This document shows positions 1 through 10,531 of a DNA stretch of 64,000 nucleotides, one piece after another. The notes under the pieces were generated by a model. The model worked only from the letters and a program-made list of their open reading frames with translations. It did not search any database and was not told the DNA's origin. How positions within the stretch are numbered: the stretch's first letter is position 1; every line of letters begins with the position of its first letter. Made by a program: the position numbers and the translations under genes. This DNA comes from an uncultured Candidatus Saccharibacteria bacterium (lineage in GTDB: Bacteria > Patescibacteriota > Saccharimonadia > Saccharimonadales > Saccharimonadaceae): positions 20,619 to 84,618 of the forward strand of contig CAMKOB010000001.1 in the NCBI GenBank assembly GCA_946414345.1. Direction: 5' to 3'.

Positions 1-186
1 GGTAAATAAAAAAGTTTATTTTTGATAATTTTTTTATGAACATAAATACTCCTTTTTATTAGTGAGATATTCTAGGCATAAATCACTTGAATAATCAACC
101 CCCTACTTTTATATCTCTATTAAAAGGATAATTAGAATGATAAAATAATAAGAATCCAGATTGCTGTATGATATAATGAAGATATT

Positions 187-735
187 ATGAAAGATAAGCA
201 AAAATCTTGGGACGAATATTTTATGAAAATTGCCGAAGCTGTTTCGGTAAAATCAAAAGATCCATCAACCAAAAATGGCTGTGTGATTGTTGACAAAAAG
301 AAACGTGTAGTGTCACTAGGCTATAACGGCATGATTCAAGGCGCAGATGAGTCTAAAATGACACTGAGCGAAAGACCAATGAAATACTTTTTTTCTATTC
401 ACTCAGAAATGAACGCGGTGTTATTTGCGCACCAGAGCTTGGAAGGTTGCACCGTCTATAATACTATTGCTACTTGTGAAAACTGTCTTAAATATTGTTT
501 ACAAGCCGGGATTAAGCGATTTGTTTATAAGGAGCTCCGTGTTCATTCTCATTCAACAAAACAAAAGAATTCTATGACAAATCCCGACACCGATGAAGTG
601 ATCATACGTCTACTCTCCTCAATGCCGGAAATTGAGACATTAAATCTCACAAACGGCAAAAATTACATTCAAGATATCCTAGATTCTTACGACAAAAAAT
701 CCCCCGAATACGCCCGCCTTTCCAAGTGGGCATAG
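187..735 (+). CDS. dCMP/cytidine deaminase-like protein
   Basis: Zinc-dependent deaminase motifs HSEMNAV and TCENC (H-x-E and C-x2-C); N-terminal DPSTKNGCVIVD typical of dCMP deaminases. Confidence 0.85.
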   Translation: MKDKQKSWDEYFMKIAEAVSVKSKDPSTKNGCVIVDKKKRVVSLGYNGMIQGADESKMTLSERPMKYFFSIHSEMNAVLFAHQSLEGCTVYNTIATCENCLKYCLQAGIKRFVYKELRVHSHSTKQKNSMTNPDTDEVIIRLLSSMPEIETLNLTNGKNYIQDILDSYDKKSPEYARLSKWA

Positions 736-775
736 GCCTCCAATAGTCACACGGCATATATAATATGTATACTAA

Positions 776-1381
776 TTATAATTTTGTGCGGTTTTCAAGC
801 GCAGCAGACAAGGTTATTTGGTCTGCATAAGATAAATCTACGCCGAGCGGTAGTCCACGCGCTAATCTCGTTATTTTGAGAGATGGCCTAGCGTCGTGCA
901 AGACTTTTTCAAGTAGCAATGCCGTTGATTCACCCTCGACAGACGGGTTAGTTGCAATAATCACCTCTTGGACATCGTCTGGCTCGAGCCTGTCAACCAA
1001 CTCACGTATGTGTAGCTGCTCCGGAGTAATCCCGTCAATTGGTGATATTGCGCCTCCAAGCACGTGATAAACTCCACGAAAAGCATGTGTAGACTCAATC
1101 GCATAAATATCCAGAGGTTCTTCCACGACAAGCACCACACTTTTGTCGCGTGAACTATCGGCATAGAGTGGCGATACCTCTTCATCGGCATCAATCAGTG
1201 CAAAAGTTACAGGGCAAGACTTTACACCAGAGTGTAAAGAATTTAAAGCCTCCGCAATCCCCTCAGTGACTTTAGGGTTTGATTTGAACAAAAAATAAGC
1301 ATATCTTTCAGCCGTGCGTGGCCCCACCCCAGGCAACAACCCGAGTGCATCAATTACATTGCGAAGAGCCTGTGGCAGCAT
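776..1381 (-). CDS. recR: Recombination protein RecR
   Basis: LGLLPGVGPRTAERYA helix-hairpin-helix, Toprim-like VVEEPLDIYAIE, C-terminal TRLARGLPLGVDLSYAD; adjacent to ybaB. Confidence 0.95.
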   Translation of the reverse strand: MLPQALRNVIDALGLLPGVGPRTAERYAYFLFKSNPKVTEGIAEALNSLHSGVKSCPVTFALIDADEEVSPLYADSSRDKSVVLVVEEPLDIYAIESTHAFRGVYHVLGGAISPIDGITPEQLHIRELVDRLEPDDVQEVIIATNPSVEGESTALLLEKVLHDARPSLKITRLARGLPLGVDLSYADQITLSAALENRTKL

Positions 1382-1384
1382 AGA

Positions 1385-1690
1385 CTACATTCCGCCAAGA
1401 CCAAGTCCCTGCAAGCCACCCATTAGTGGTTTCATCTTATCCGTAGCAATTTCTTGCGCTTTAGCAAAGCCATCACGCATACAGTTTTCAATCCACCTCT
1501 CAAGCTCATGAATGTCGTCTAAATCAACTTTCTCTGGATCAATAGAAACTTTCTTGACTTTAAGTTCGCCAGAAATCTGTACTACAACGGCGCCATCACC
1601 CGCCTCAACTTCAACAATCTCGTTTTTTAGCTCTTTTTGTGCTTTGCGAAGCTGATTCAAAAGCTTCATCTGGTCCATCGTCTGTCCCAT
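1385..1690 (-). CDS. ybaB: YbaB/EbfC family nucleoid-associated protein
   Basis: Length, LLNQLRKAQKELKNEIVEVEAGDGAVVVQISGELKVKKVSIDPE, gene order with recR. Confidence 0.88.
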   Translation of the reverse strand: MGQTMDQMKLLNQLRKAQKELKNEIVEVEAGDGAVVVQISGELKVKKVSIDPEKVDLDDIHELERWIENCMRDGFAKAQEIATDKMKPLMGGLQGLGLGGM

Positions 1691-1691
1691 T

Positions 1692-3128
1692 TTATTCTCC
1701 TTTAACAGTATATAGATACATTATATCAGATTTTTCGCACATCGGTGAAGCAATAATCTGCGAAAGTACATAATAAGGACTGTCCAAAGTATCATGTAAA
1801 ATAGCAACTTTTTCAGAATCTACGTCAGATAACTCGTTTACTACTTTTAGATTGGTTGAATGTTCTAAAATCTTGTAAAATTCATAATTTTCTTTTGCGA
1901 CAATGGTTTCATCAGTTAAGTTTTCTCGGATGATTGCAACGTCGTAATTAAATTGTCCAGCTACGTCATGGTTATAGCGATAACCGTACACATATTGGAA
2001 AAGTGAGGGCACTAAAATGACGCCGAACAGAATCGAAAGAGGCAAAATTGCCGCAACGCGCGCGTACGGATTCTCCGGAAAAAGTCCATACCATTTTTCA
2101 AGAAGATATTTTAATCCGTGTGCAACAAGAATTGCTATTGGCAAAATAAAGAATATTACAGCGCTAGGATTAAAAGCTGTAATGATAATAGTAAATATAA
2201 GCAGTAGCGATGCAATTGAATTGCGCGAAGCAAAAAAACCTTTTGTGGTGCTAAGCAAACCAATCAAGGCTATTGATAAAGTAGGTAGGCTCATTAATGG
2301 TGCTAAGAAAACGCTTTCTACGCCCCCCCACCACGCGAAGACCGGAGCGAATCCAGTACCTAAATTATTCCATATATTATCTGCTTGAAAACCACTGGCG
2401 AATAACAGTTCCATTATAGTATCGGGATGGTTCACTATATTCATGATAAGGGCTGTTATGCCTCCAAGAATTAATATCGCTACAATTATTAATGGAGCCT
2501 TTGGCAAGCTTTTTACAATGAATCTAAGGTGGGGCTGCAAAAATACGAATAGGACACAAAAAACAGCAAAATAAAGCATATATGGCGTGAAAATGGCTAG
2601 TAATAAAGCGACTGCAAATAACAATGAATAGAGTGGCTTAGGTTTTTTCTCCCCCTGAATTCTTGAGCCGAGCCAAAGCAAAAGCGTTGGCCAGAACACA
2701 ATCATGATTAACGGTGTGCCAGAACCTGCAAGAAACAAAAATGGTGTAGACAACACTATGAGGCAAGACGCTAAAAGCGAGACGTTATTTTTAAACCAGC
2801 GGTTAAGAAGCAGTATAAACAAAAAGCCCAATAATAAACCAATTAAAATACTCGGCAATTTAACGGCATATGGCGTTAATCCAAAAATCGAAATTGAAAT
2901 TTTCTGCAAGAAACGATATGGCAAATCAACCAAATCACCATTTAGTGGCGCATCGATACTCAAATTATACGAGCCAACAGCTGAAGCCATCTCTGCGTCA
3001 GATAAACCATATTGTGCGATTAATGGCAAGCAAAATAGCAAACCAACGAAAGCTAGCCCAAGTATAGCATAACCAATAATAAACCTATGACGGTATAAAA
3101 AGAGTTTAGAGATAACTATCTTCTTCAC
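1692..3128 (-). CDS. Multipass membrane glycosyltransferase-like protein (GT39/ArnT-like)
   Basis: Many TM segments; N-terminal LSDAEM...PYRFLQKISISIFGLTPYAVKLPSILIGLL; GTG start 6 nt after TATAAT. Confidence 0.6.
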   Translation of the reverse strand: MKKIVISKLFLYRHRFIIGYAILGLAFVGLLFCLPLIAQYGLSDAEMASAVGSYNLSIDAPLNGDLVDLPYRFLQKISISIFGLTPYAVKLPSILIGLLLGFLFILLLNRWFKNNVSLLASCLIVLSTPFLFLAGSGTPLIMIVFWPTLLLWLGSRIQGEKKPKPLYSLLFAVALLLAIFTPYMLYFAVFCVLFVFLQPHLRFIVKSLPKAPLIIVAILILGGITALIMNIVNHPDTIMELLFASGFQADNIWNNLGTGFAPVFAWWGGVESVFLAPLMSLPTLSIALIGLLSTTKGFFASRNSIASLLLIFTIIITAFNPSAVIFFILPIAILVAHGLKYLLEKWYGLFPENPYARVAAILPLSILFGVILVPSLFQYVYGYRYNHDVAGQFNYDVAIIRENLTDETIVAKENYEFYKILEHSTNLKVVNELSDVDSEKVAILHDTLDSPYYVLSQIIASPMCEKSDIMYLYTVKGE

Positions 3129-3140
3129 ATAATCATTATA

Positions 3141-4505
3141 CTATTCATCGTGAGTTTTATCAAGTGACATAAAACGCAGTAGCTCTGGGTGGAAGTAAAG
3201 CTCAACTTTTCCAATTGCACCATGACGATGTTTTGCGATCAGTAGCTCAGTGATGTGGGTTTCTTCATAATTATCATCGTTCATTTTATAGTAATCCGGG
3301 CGGTGCAAGAACATTACGAGGTCGGCGTCTTGCTCAATGGAGCCTGATTCGCGTAGGTCTGACAAGACCGGCCGTGGGTCATCGCGCCCAGTCACATTAC
3401 GAGAGAGCTGTGCCAAGGCTATGACAGGGACTTCAAGCTCGCGAGCTAAAATTTTAAGGCCACGCGAAATTTCGGTCACTTCTTGCACGCGATTCCCCTT
3501 GTAATTACCAGAACCCGAAATTAGCTGTAAGTAGTCGACGATTATTATTCCGATATCGTGATCATGTACCGCGCGTCGTGCTTTATTTCTAAGCTCCATC
3601 ACCGTCATTGAGCTAGTATCATCAATATAAATAGGTAATTCATCCATTTCGCCCATAGCATCACTAATTTTTTGATAATCTTCATCGGAATAATTACCTG
3701 TTCGAATTTTCCAGTTATCTACACCAGATACATCAGAAATCATTCTTTCAACAATTTCATTTGCCGCCATCTCCATCGAAAAGAAAAGCACGCCTCTTTT
3801 ATTGATACTCGCAATATTGTAAGTCAAGTTCTGCGCAAAAGTAGTTTTACCCATCGCCGGACGCGCACCGATAATGACGAGGTCGCCTTTTTGCATACCA
3901 GCCGTTTTTTGATCTAAATCACGAAATCCAGTCTTAAGTCCACGTAAACTTCCCTTATTTCTATGCAACTCTTCTATTCGGTCAAATGCATCAACCAGTA
4001 AATCTCCCATCGCCACGTAGTCGCTCTTTACGATTTTATCTGACACCTCAAATAGTTGTTTTTCTGCAGCGCCAACTAAATCTCCAACATTTGCATCGTC
4101 ATCATAGGCCTTGTTGGCGATTTCTGTACCGGCTTTAATCAATCTTCGTCTAGTAGAAGCTTTTTCGATAATATCAGCATAAGCTTTTGCATGTGACGCA
4201 GCTGGAGTAAAATTTGATAGCTCAGTTAAATATGGTGCGCCACCAACTTCTTTCAGCTTTTTTAGTCTTTTTAATTCCGCAGTTATCGTGGACAAATCGA
4301 TTGGTCGGTGTTGGTCGTATAGATTCATCATGGCCTGATATATCGTTTGATGTGCGGTATCATAAAAATCAGCTGGACGCACAACGCTGATAGCATCAGT
4401 AATAGCAGTTTCTGAAATCAAAATAGCACCGAGCAAAGACTTCTCTGCTGCGATATCCTGTGGCGGCACGCGTCCACCGCTAGTTGAATGGGTTACCTCC
4501 TCCAT
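3141..4505 (-). CDS. dnaB: Replicative DNA helicase DnaB
   Basis: VPPQDIAAEKSLLGAIL, GARPAMGKTTFAQN Walker A, IIIVDYLQLISG, LSDLRESGSIEQDADLVMFLHR. Confidence 0.97.
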   Translation of the reverse strand: MEEVTHSTSGGRVPPQDIAAEKSLLGAILISETAITDAISVVRPADFYDTAHQTIYQAMMNLYDQHRPIDLSTITAELKRLKKLKEVGGAPYLTELSNFTPAASHAKAYADIIEKASTRRRLIKAGTEIANKAYDDDANVGDLVGAAEKQLFEVSDKIVKSDYVAMGDLLVDAFDRIEELHRNKGSLRGLKTGFRDLDQKTAGMQKGDLVIIGARPAMGKTTFAQNLTYNIASINKRGVLFFSMEMAANEIVERMISDVSGVDNWKIRTGNYSDEDYQKISDAMGEMDELPIYIDDTSSMTVMELRNKARRAVHDHDIGIIIVDYLQLISGSGNYKGNRVQEVTEISRGLKILARELEVPVIALAQLSRNVTGRDDPRPVLSDLRESGSIEQDADLVMFLHRPDYYKMNDDNYEETHITELLIAKHRHGAIGKVELYFHPELLRFMSLDKTHDE

Positions 4506-5877
4506 CGTTTGTTACCTCACCACCCATTATATCAGACATTTTTGAAATAAGTTCATCATTTTTGATTTTAGGATTATCTCTCACGTTGCAAATAGTAACC
4601 TTTAGTCCATTGGCGCAATCAATTAAAATTTTCTTATTTTTATCACGCGATAAAAAGGATTTGGCGAAATCGTTATATGGATAGATTTTAAGTGTTGTTT
4701 TGTCGGCTTCGTAGTTTGCGGATGCGATTTGTAAAGCTAGTGCACCACTGGCCTCTTTTACCCTGCTCGTAAAATCATCCCACTTAAATGAAGTAGTAGT
4801 AGGAACATTATTTGATGGTTCTTTTTGATTGGGCACTAAAATATCATCATCAGCTAAGGCAGCTTTTGCAACTGGACTTGGCACTTGAGTATTATGGAAG
4901 ATGGTTGTACGAGAAACATCTTGTGGTCTTGAACTTGGTTTTAGTGTAAGATTTTCACCATATAGTAGTGCAACCAACAATCTAGCTCCAGCAAAAGGAG
5001 CTTTGATGTCGGTTAGCTTTGAAAGTAAGGGTACTAATTCCGGTGTTGGCTCGGCAATAATTGCCGAAATAAGTTCTTCTGCTAAGGTTTCTGGTTTAAT
5101 TCCGGAAGACAAAATTAATCTCAAATCGCTCACGATGGAGTCGGCGTCACGATTCTGATAAGCGTTCAATAGGCTCTTAATTTGCTCGTCTTCTGGTAAG
5201 CCCAAAGCGTCAATAATCATTTCTTTGGTTATCTTCTTATCGCTTAGCGTCGATATCTGATCTAGGAGTGATAATGTGTCTCTAAAAGAGCCACCACCCC
5301 GTTTTATCACTATAGCGAGCGCATCGTCATTAATCGGAATATTCTCTTTTTCGCAAATAGATTTGACATAGGGCAGAATTACATTCGGTTCCGCTAAACG
5401 GAATGTGTAGGTTTGCGAACGCGAAGTAATAGTGACTGGAACTTTATAAGCATCAGTCGTTGCCATAATAAAAATAGCATGCTCTGGAGGTTCTTCGAGC
5501 GTTTTAAGCAAAGCATTAAATGCCTCCTTTGTTAACATATGGACTTCATCGATGATGTATATCTTATATTTGCCAGCAGTAGGCGCAATTGCAACTTTTT
5601 CACGGAGTTCTCGGATATTGTCGATACCACGGTTCGAAGCGCCGTCAATTTCGATGATATCCACGTAATCATCTTCTATAGTATAAGGAAAACCGTTCAC
5701 TTCATGGGCAAAAATTCTGGCTACACTCGTCTTACCGGTGCCACGTGGGCCAATAAATAAGTAGGCGTGATTAATTTTACCCTCTTTTAAAGAATTAGCT
5801 AATGGTCCAGTTACTTGTTCTTGACCAACAACCTCACTCAGCTTTACCGGACGATACCGTCTATACAAACTCCTCAT
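4480..5877 (-). CDS. dnaX: DNA polymerase III subunit gamma/tau
   Basis: YRRYRPVKLSEVVGQEQV, GPRGTGKTSVARIFA, IIDEVHMLTKEAFNALLKTLEEPP. Confidence 0.96.
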   Translation of the reverse strand: MRSLYRRYRPVKLSEVVGQEQVTGPLANSLKEGKINHAYLFIGPRGTGKTSVARIFAHEVNGFPYTIEDDYVDIIEIDGASNRGIDNIRELREKVAIAPTAGKYKIYIIDEVHMLTKEAFNALLKTLEEPPEHAIFIMATTDAYKVPVTITSRSQTYTFRLAEPNVILPYVKSICEKENIPINDDALAIVIKRGGGSFRDTLSLLDQISTLSDKKITKEMIIDALGLPEDEQIKSLLNAYQNRDADSIVSDLRLILSSGIKPETLAEELISAIIAEPTPELVPLLSKLTDIKAPFAGARLLVALLYGENLTLKPSSRPQDVSRTTIFHNTQVPSPVAKAALADDDILVPNQKEPSNNVPTTTSFKWDDFTSRVKEASGALALQIASANYEADKTTLKIYPYNDFAKSFLSRDKNKKILIDCANGLKVTICNVRDNPKIKNDELISKMSDIMGGEVTNDGGGNPFN

Positions 5878-5916
5878 ATCTCTTATTATACCAAGATGGT
5901 AGATTAAAACAAGAAT

Positions 5917-6438
5917 TTATATTGCCGCTTCAACTGCCGCCCAAGTCGCGTCGTCGTTGTTTGCAGGAATCGTAATTGATACTTGCGAACCTTCGTGCAA
6001 GCGGAAATATGTCACCGAAGCATAAAGGATTTGATATTCTCGCCCAGAAACTTCTACGTAGTATTTGTCATCATGATGCGTTAAAGTGCCAATTACAGTC
6101 TTGCGCTCAACTGGCCCAATTTGTTTGTAGGTGAATTTACCGTCATCACCAATGGTAAGTTTCATAATATCGCCCTCGACAAGTTTCGACTTTGAAGCGT
6201 AGTTAGCTGGCACTGGATAATTTTTACCGTCAGGTCCAATCATAATTTGGCCGTCGAATATTCCTTCAATTACTTTGCCCTCAGGGCCAGATAATACAGT
6301 ATCTCTTGGGGCAGTAATGGTATCACCATCGCCCAAAACGGAAACCAACAACTCTTTTGCGGCAGCCAAATTAGTTTCAGCCTCAGTAATAAGACTACGC
6401 AACCTTTTTATTTGTTTTTCTGGTATTTCAGACATCAC
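5917..6438 (-). CDS. Conserved hypothetical protein (coiled N-terminus plus beta-rich domain)
   Basis: Long ORF with own upstream TATAAT region; no recognised motif. Confidence 0.7.
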   Translation of the reverse strand: MMSEIPEKQIKRLRSLITEAETNLAAAKELLVSVLGDGDTITAPRDTVLSGPEGKVIEGIFDGQIMIGPDGKNYPVPANYASKSKLVEGDIMKLTIGDDGKFTYKQIGPVERKTVIGTLTHHDDKYYVEVSGREYQILYASVTYFRLHEGSQVSITIPANNDDATWAAVEAAI

Positions 6439-6573
6439 CTCGCATCCTGTCTATATATAGTATTAATATTATAATATATCACCCAACCCAAAAAGTCAAC
6501 ATTTCTTCCAGAAAGTTTTCCACCGCTTTAACACCGGTAATGCTCAGATTGTTGTAAAAAATACATTTAGTAT

Positions 6574-7629
6574 CTATTTATCAACTTTCCAAAGTCCTGT
6601 GTGTTTTTTGCCTTCATAAACCATTGTCGGAATTCCGCGTACCCTTAATTCATTTTCAACGATATAACGGTTTTCATTAATTTTATCTGTAATCTCTGGA
6701 TAGTCAACGATTTCGTGCAGTTTTTCTAATCCATCTTTATTAAATCCACTGTCGATTAGCCATCCATCTAAAACGTCTCCTGCTTCTTCTTTTGAATAAT
6801 AATTATTAAACAAATCTTGATATGATCGCATTTCTTCATCTTTCCAAGTAAAAATTCTGTCTAGTATCTCTAAAGCCATACCGGATTTGAGCTGTTCTGC
6901 TGCAAACATATAACGCACAATCAACTCCGAACTTGCAAACTTAAAGGATCCATCTGCATCTTGAATTGGGAAAGGTACTAGACGTACGTTGTAATTATCA
7001 AAGAAATCAGCTTCTTTTTGATTACGATAAGAAGTCATACAAACTGAGCAACCCGGATCAAGAATATCTAATGCTATCGGTGTATTATCTGGCAGCTCAG
7101 TGTTCACGGTAATATAGTTGAAATTGAACTCATCGGCATTATAATTACGGAATTTATCTGGAATGGCTTCAAATATTTCTCCCCACTCCTCGAACCAGCG
7201 CCCAGTTGCTTCAAATATGTTTTTTGGTTCATTTTGGTCTATTGAACACATCTCTGCACCAAGCGAACAAGCTGATGGCTTAGTGACATTGCACGAGCCT
7301 AGCGCCCAAAGCGCAAGTAATGATTTCACTGCGGTAAGTAAGGCCCAGACTGCTACAATAACAATAATTATTGATAATATTTCAATAATGGCCGATAAAG
7401 GTTTTACTAACTTCGGATGTTTTACGATCACGCGCGACAAAATTGTGTTTTTAACATCGTCTTTAAAACCGGTTTCACATTTTTGTAAACGTACCTTTTT
7501 CCAAAGGCATCCCCAAGCTTTCTTAAACATTTTCCAATAAGCCTTGCCGACAGCTGGCTTAAAGATAGAAACAATGGCTACAAACACCCCAATCAAAGCC
7601 AAGATAATAAAAGCTGCTATACACACCAT
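6574..7629 (-). CDS. Membrane protein with extracytoplasmic thioredoxin/DsbA-like domain
   Basis: Two N-terminal TM segments; LDPGCSVCMTSY (CxxC-like) and cis-Pro region RVRGIPTMVYEGKKHTG. Confidence 0.7.
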   Translation of the reverse strand: MVCIAAFIILALIGVFVAIVSIFKPAVGKAYWKMFKKAWGCLWKKVRLQKCETGFKDDVKNTILSRVIVKHPKLVKPLSAIIEILSIIIVIVAVWALLTAVKSLLALWALGSCNVTKPSACSLGAEMCSIDQNEPKNIFEATGRWFEEWGEIFEAIPDKFRNYNADEFNFNYITVNTELPDNTPIALDILDPGCSVCMTSYRNQKEADFFDNYNVRLVPFPIQDADGSFKFASSELIVRYMFAAEQLKSGMALEILDRIFTWKDEEMRSYQDLFNNYYSKEEAGDVLDGWLIDSGFNKDGLEKLHEIVDYPEITDKINENRYIVENELRVRGIPTMVYEGKKHTGLWKVDK

Positions 7630-7647
7630 AATACAAATATTTTACCA

Positions 7648-8811
7648 CTAGTTTATTATTTTGCCCAGTACCTTTTTGACTTTTTCAATGTCGCTAACCC
7701 GATTATGGAGCCCTAAAGAAAATCTTACAAGCGGTGGACAGCCAAGCACGTGATCCAAATAATAATGCACGCAGAAATAACCAGTGCGCGCCATGATGTT
7801 TTCGCGCGACAAAGCCTCACCAAGAAGATGCGAGTCTACACCCTCTACATAAAACGACATTGTTGGATTAGCTTCTTTATTGATTAGATTTACTTTAGTC
7901 GAGCTATTTAAAAACTCAAACAATTCTTTAGTATTATTCTCTAAATTTTGCCAATCGTGCTTTGGTAGTTTTTCAATCCAGTCAATGGCGGCGCCGAGAC
8001 CAATAATTTCGCCCCAAGCCTGCAACCCAGATTCGAACCTAGTAAAACGGTGCTCCTTATTTTCTGCTGAAAGCTGATAGGATTCTTTTTGTACATCGTC
8101 TACCATACCGCCGCCCAACCAATACGATTCCAAAACTTTTACCAAATCATCATTCCAAACAATCACGCCGAGCGACGGAGCGTAAAGCTTATGTGCCGAA
8201 AAACAAATTGCATCCACCTCTACGCCACGGAGAATATCTACTGAATGCGCCATTGCTTGCGCCGCATCAATTATTAAAATTCCACCAGCCTTATGCACGG
8301 CCTTACACATGCTTTCGATGTTGAGCAACTTCCGCCCATCAATATTTGAAGCGGCATTTACTACTACAATTGCATCGGAAAAATCATACGCGCTTAAATC
8401 GATAGATCCATCTTCTTCGCGTACCATTACTTCGCGCGGTAATCCGGTTCTCTCAGAAAAGGCCAAAGTACCAAGAAAGGGCGAATTATGCTCAATGTCA
8501 CTCGTCATAATCTTTGAAAACTTAGTAGGATTAATCTGTGATAATATAAGATTGATACCGTAAGTTGTATTAAGAGTAAAAGAAACGGTATATTTGCGCT
8601 CTTTTAACTTTAGGTATTTCAAAACCTTTTCCCTTGTATCATCGACTAGAGCATCAGTCTCCCGCCCCCATCTGTATTTAACTCTTTCGCCGCAAGAATT
8701 ATGTTCTGTATAGTATTTATTTAAAGCATTTATTACTGGTCTTGGACGCAAACTCTGACAAGCTGCATCCAAATATACCTCCCCTTCACCCAAATAGTCA
8801 AAATCATTCAT
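7648..8811 (-). CDS. Aminotransferase class V / SufS-like cysteine desulfurase
   Basis: YLDAACQSLRP, IDAAQAMAHS, CFSAHKLYAPSLGV PLP lysine, RTGYFCVHYYL cysteine loop. Confidence 0.8.
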   Translation of the reverse strand: MNDFDYLGEGEVYLDAACQSLRPRPVINALNKYYTEHNSCGERVKYRWGRETDALVDDTREKVLKYLKLKERKYTVSFTLNTTYGINLILSQINPTKFSKIMTSDIEHNSPFLGTLAFSERTGLPREVMVREEDGSIDLSAYDFSDAIVVVNAASNIDGRKLLNIESMCKAVHKAGGILIIDAAQAMAHSVDILRGVEVDAICFSAHKLYAPSLGVIVWNDDLVKVLESYWLGGGMVDDVQKESYQLSAENKEHRFTRFESGLQAWGEIIGLGAAIDWIEKLPKHDWQNLENNTKELFEFLNSSTKVNLINKEANPTMSFYVEGVDSHLLGEALSRENIMARTGYFCVHYYLDHVLGCPPLVRFSLGLHNRVSDIEKVKKVLGKIIN

Positions 8812-8861
8812 ATACTATATTATACATTGTTTTTTTGAAAAAAGTATGATATAATTTCAAT

Positions 8862-8985
8862 AGTTACCAAAGACAGTGGCGGTGCGAAAGCGCTTAATCA
8901 TGCCACCGAGGCAAATCTTGTATCATTTGGTGACGCTATTTAACAATTAGCTAGCTTTTAATATAAAGGATAACCAAAGGACTTT
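8862..8985 (+). ncRNA. Ribosomal protein L10 leader (rplJ-rplL autoregulatory 5'UTR)
   Basis: Structured leader agacagtggcggtgcgaaagcgcttaatcatgccaccgaggc directly upstream of rplJ, after TGATATAAT (8847-8855). Confidence 0.75.
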
Positions 8986-8987
8986 TT

Positions 8988-9485
8988 ATGGCAATTTCAA
9001 AAGATAAAAAGAACGCATTGGTTGCTGAATTAACCGAACTTCTGAATGATTCCAAAATGGTAGTCTATGCAAAATATCAAGGACTTACCGTTGCAGAACT
9101 TCAAGAACTTCGCAAAATTGCACGCGAGGCTGGTGTTAAAATAAAAGTAGTGAAAAACCGTCTAGTAAAAGTAGCGATGAAAGAAATCGCTGCCTATAAA
9201 GACACTGAAGCTTCTAATCTAACTGGTCAATTGCTCTATGCGCTTGGCACAGATGAAGATTTCGATGCTGCAAAGGTGCTCACTAAATTCGCCAAAACCC
9301 ATGACAAAATGGAATTAATTGGTGGTTTTAATTCTGAAGGCGCTAGCCTTAGTACCGAAGAGGTCAAAACTCTCGGTTCCCTCCCGACCAAGAACGAACT
9401 TATCGCCCAGGTGGTGGATACTTTGTTGTCTGGCATCAATGGCGTCGTTTCTGGCTTGGAAAAGCATGCAGAAAGCAACCAATAA
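8988..9485 (+). CDS. rplJ: 50S ribosomal protein L10
   Basis: YAKYQGLTVAELQELRKIAREAGVKIKVVKNRLVKVA; followed by rplL. Confidence 0.97.
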   Translation: MAISKDKKNALVAELTELLNDSKMVVYAKYQGLTVAELQELRKIAREAGVKIKVVKNRLVKVAMKEIAAYKDTEASNLTGQLLYALGTDEDFDAAKVLTKFAKTHDKMELIGGFNSEGASLSTEEVKTLGSLPTKNELIAQVVDTLLSGINGVVSGLEKHAESNQ

Positions 9486-9506
9486 TTATTAGAAAGGAAT
9501 ATTAAT

Positions 9507-9881
9507 ATGGCAACTGATATTAAGAAGTTGGCCGAAGAGCTTGTCAATATGACTGTGCTCGAAGTTAACGAACTCAAAACTGTCCTCAAGGACGAATACG
9601 GCATCGAGCCTGTCGCCGCTGTAGCTGTTGCTGCTGCCGGTGATGCAGGTGCTGCTGCCGCTGATGAAAAATCTGAGTATGACGTGGTATTGAAAGATGC
9701 TGGTGCTCAGAAGATTGCAGTTATCAAGGCCGTAAAGGAAGCAACTGGACTTGGTCTTGGCGAAGCAAAAGCTATCGTAGATGGCGCTCCTGCTACCGTC
9801 AAAGAAAAAGTCGCCAAAGCCGACGCCGAAGCAATGAAGAAAGCTCTCGAAGAAGCTGGTGCGACCGTCGAACTCGCGTAA
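9507..9881 (+). CDS. rplL: 50S ribosomal protein L7/L12
   Basis: [47 protein letters not shown]. Confidence 0.98.
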   Translation: MATDIKKLAEELVNMTVLEVNELKTVLKDEYGIEPVAAVAVAAAGDAGAAAADEKSEYDVVLKDAGAQKIAVIKAVKEATGLGLGEAKAIVDGAPATVKEKVAKADAEAMKKALEEAGATVELA

Positions 9882-9905
9882 ATACACTAATGCTAGCAAT
9901 TGTTC

Positions 9906-9935
9906 AAAAAACCACCCATGAAAGGGTGGTTTTTT
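9906..9935 (+). terminator. Rho-independent terminator after rplJL
   Basis: AAAAAACCACCC atgaaa GGGTGGTTTTTT. Confidence 0.9.
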
Positions 9936-9938
9936 GAT

Positions 9939-10505
9939 TTAATCTTCACCTCGTGTCGTTGTAAACTGCACAACGCTACCTAGAGCGGCGCCACCAAACA
10001 ACAGTGGGAAATAATAAATTGCTGGATCCATGCCAGTCGCAAAGAATAATATTAAGGTTGTAATAGTGTAAGAACCGACTAGCGCGGTAGCTAAAATAAT
10101 TGCCGGTTTAACCAACATCGCGGCCGAACCAGCCAATACGACGCCAATTACGGCTCCGATAATAATTGTTTGAACGTCGGTGCCGAAATATTGTATGGTT
10201 ACCATCATAGTTAAGGCAAAAACTGCAACACTTATACAAACTTTCTCAATAGTAAAACCAAACATCGCAAGAAGCAACCCTCCGACCAGCGGAAAAACAT
10301 TTTGCCAAAATACATCATTTACGATGTCTGGCATCACATTTGCCAATGATGGCATAAAAACTACCACCAGGTTAAAGCCAATCAAAAACCAAAGAATAAA
10401 GAACGCTATCTTTTTGACTTTAAAGCCGGCGAATAACAACAATAAGCCGACTATTGCCATCATTATTACTTCTGTATGATTAAGAAAACTAAAATTTATA
10501 TTCAT
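9939..10505 (-). CDS. Small multipass membrane protein
   Basis: Repeated hydrophobic helices throughout 188 aa. Confidence 0.65.
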   Translation of the reverse strand: MNINFSFLNHTEVIMMAIVGLLLLFAGFKVKKIAFFILWFLIGFNLVVVFMPSLANVMPDIVNDVFWQNVFPLVGGLLLAMFGFTIEKVCISVAVFALTMMVTIQYFGTDVQTIIIGAVIGVVLAGSAAMLVKPAIILATALVGSYTITTLILFFATGMDPAIYYFPLLFGGAALGSVVQFTTTRGED

Positions 10506-10531
10506 AAAATCATTATAACATAACTTGTTTG

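Noticed and set aside
9489-9899. Minus-strand ORF over rplL
   Set aside because: Antisense to an unambiguous L7/L12 gene
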